The notes below the pieces were generated by a model. It saw only the letters and a program-made list of their open reading frames with translations. It had not been told where the DNA came from and searched no databases. Positions 63,438 to 64,000 of a stretch of 64,000 nt of DNA are shown piece after piece. The stretch comes from Betaproteobacteria bacterium Ga0077527 (GTDB lineage: Bacteria; Pseudomonadota; Gammaproteobacteria; Burkholderiales; SG8-41): the NCBI GenBank assembly GCA_001464815.1, contig LNDW01000020.1, positions 248,001-312,000 on the forward strand, read 5' to 3'. Position numbers and translations under genes: made by a program. The first letter of the stretch is position 1. Each line of letters opens with the position of its first letter.

Positions 63438-64000
63438 ATGGCCCGGGCTCCGCGCGCGCTGGTCATCGGCGGCTCGCTCGGCGGCCTCTTCGCCGCCAAC
63501 CTGCTGCTGCGCCGGGGCTGGGATGTGCGGGTGTTCGAGCAGTCGGCGCAGCCGCTCGCCGGACGCGGCGCGGGCATCATCACCCACCCCGACCTGTTCT
63601 CCGCGCTCGAACACATCGGCATCAACACCAGTGAAGGCATCGGCGTCGACATCGAGGGCCGCGTCGCCTTTGCCGGTGACGGCAGCGTGCTTGGCACCCT
63701 GCCGATCCGCCAGTGCCTGACCACCTGGGGCCGGCTGCACGAGCTGCTGCTTGCCGCATTTCCAGCCGATCGTTACCACCTTGGCCACGCCTGCAGCAGC
63801 GTCGAACAGGATGCGGCAGAAGTGCGTGTAGTTTTTGCCAACGGCAACGAGGCCCGCGGTGAACTGCTGATCGGCGCCGACGGCATCCGCTCCGTGGTGA
63901 GGGCCGCAGTCGCACCCGATACACGGCCGCAGTACGCCGGCTACATCGCCTGGCGCGGGCTGGCGGAGGAACGGCTGCTCTCCGCCGCCACCCGCCACGA
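63438..64000 (+). CDS. FAD-dependent monooxygenase, N-terminal part (runs off the window)
   Basis: The first 187 residues of a flavin monooxygenase. It opens with a Rossmann dinucleotide loop (ALVIGGSLGGLFAANLLLRR) and VRVFEQSAQPLAGRGAGI, has RLHELLLAAFP and the DG motif LLIGADGIRSVVRAAV. This pattern is like PHBH-type and 2,6-dihydroxypyridine 3-monooxygenase-type enzymes, which hydroxylate aromatic rings with NAD(P)H. It starts 1 base after the VOC stop. The C-terminal part is outside the window. Confidence 0.9.
   Translation, partial: MARAPRALVIGGSLGGLFAANLLLRRGWDVRVFEQSAQPLAGRGAGIITHPDLFSALEHIGINTSEGIGVDIEGRVAFAGDGSVLGTLPIRQCLTTWGRLHELLLAAFPADRYHLGHACSSVEQDAAEVRVVFANGNEARGELLIGADGIRSVVRAAVAPDTRPQYAGYIAWRGLAEERLLSAATRH

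Overview
The window is GC-rich chromosomal DNA, cut at both ends, from what looks like a member of the Betaproteobacteria (Burkholderiales-like; the genus cannot be read from it). The grounds are three Bug/TctC-type periplasmic binding proteins, a DUF3567 protein (a family centred on Betaproteobacteria), the hda-HAD-pcnB-folK-dNK-panB-panC block opposite purM-purN-DUF3108-DUF3108-rsmB, the tgt-yajC-secDF run, and rpmB-rpmG-radC beside coaBC-dut. No prophage, insertion sequence, CRISPR array or rRNA is visible. One tRNA, tRNA-Leu(CAA), is present.

Layout. 1-2.0 kb: a winged-helix/SRPBCC/beta-propeller set and a 96-residue orphan preceded by a triple PhoB-box-like repeat. 2.0-3.9 kb: a minus-strand cluster of a MerT-like transporter, a MerP-like periplasmic metal binder, a barrel-like protein and a Cys/His/Met-rich small protein, probably metal handling. 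4.0-9.6 kb: the remnant of an HD-GYP gene, a glutaminase-STAS-cNMP fusion, a lone LutA-like protein, a Bug protein, a protease-like PDZ protein lacking catalytic residues, and greB. 9.7-15.2 kb: an IclR regulator, an exonuclease-GIY-YIG fusion, a Bug/class II aldolase pair, DUF3567 and an EamA transporter. 15.4-23.7 kb: purB, then queA-tgt-yajC-secD-secF-dedA-thioesterase on the minus strand, then tRNA-Leu. 23.7-35.4 kb: an enoyl-CoA hydratase, the pantothenate/folate/RNA-polyadenylation block up to hda, and divergent purM-purN-DUF3108x2-rsmB-like. 35.4-42.2 kb: an MscS channel, a fatty acid desaturase, rpmB-rpmG, radC, coaBC, dut, a CbiX-like chelatase and DUF192. 42.2-57.8 kb: mostly minus-strand accessory genes (PuuD-like, YbiB-like, exported Pcm, PsiF-like, LLM oxidoreductase, a histone-deacetylase-family hydrolase between two inverted-repeat elements, two radical SAM proteins, a double hotdog thioesterase, small envelope proteins) and a PhoD phosphatase behind a Pho-box promoter. 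57.8-64 kb: a Nudix protein with an altered box, a CocE/NonD hydrolase, a third Bug protein, a macro-domain protein, and a NIPSNAP-VOC-FAD monooxygenase set running off the end.

The non-coding structure is as notable as the genes. An AT-rich motif of about 28 bp (core ATTGTTTTWATTGAT) recurs about nine times, nearly always just 3' of a gene and twice inside genes. A composite element with a conserved head and a tail of tandem CTNNNCA heptads occurs three times: with 4 units at the end of a Bug gene, 16 units just upstream of purB, and 4 units forming the start of the CbiX-like gene. Two elements with CACAGAG-rich inverted repeats bracket the deacetylase gene. Two Pho-box-like sites suggest a phosphate-starvation link; the one before phoD has a -10 box so close to the ATG that the mRNA may be leaderless.
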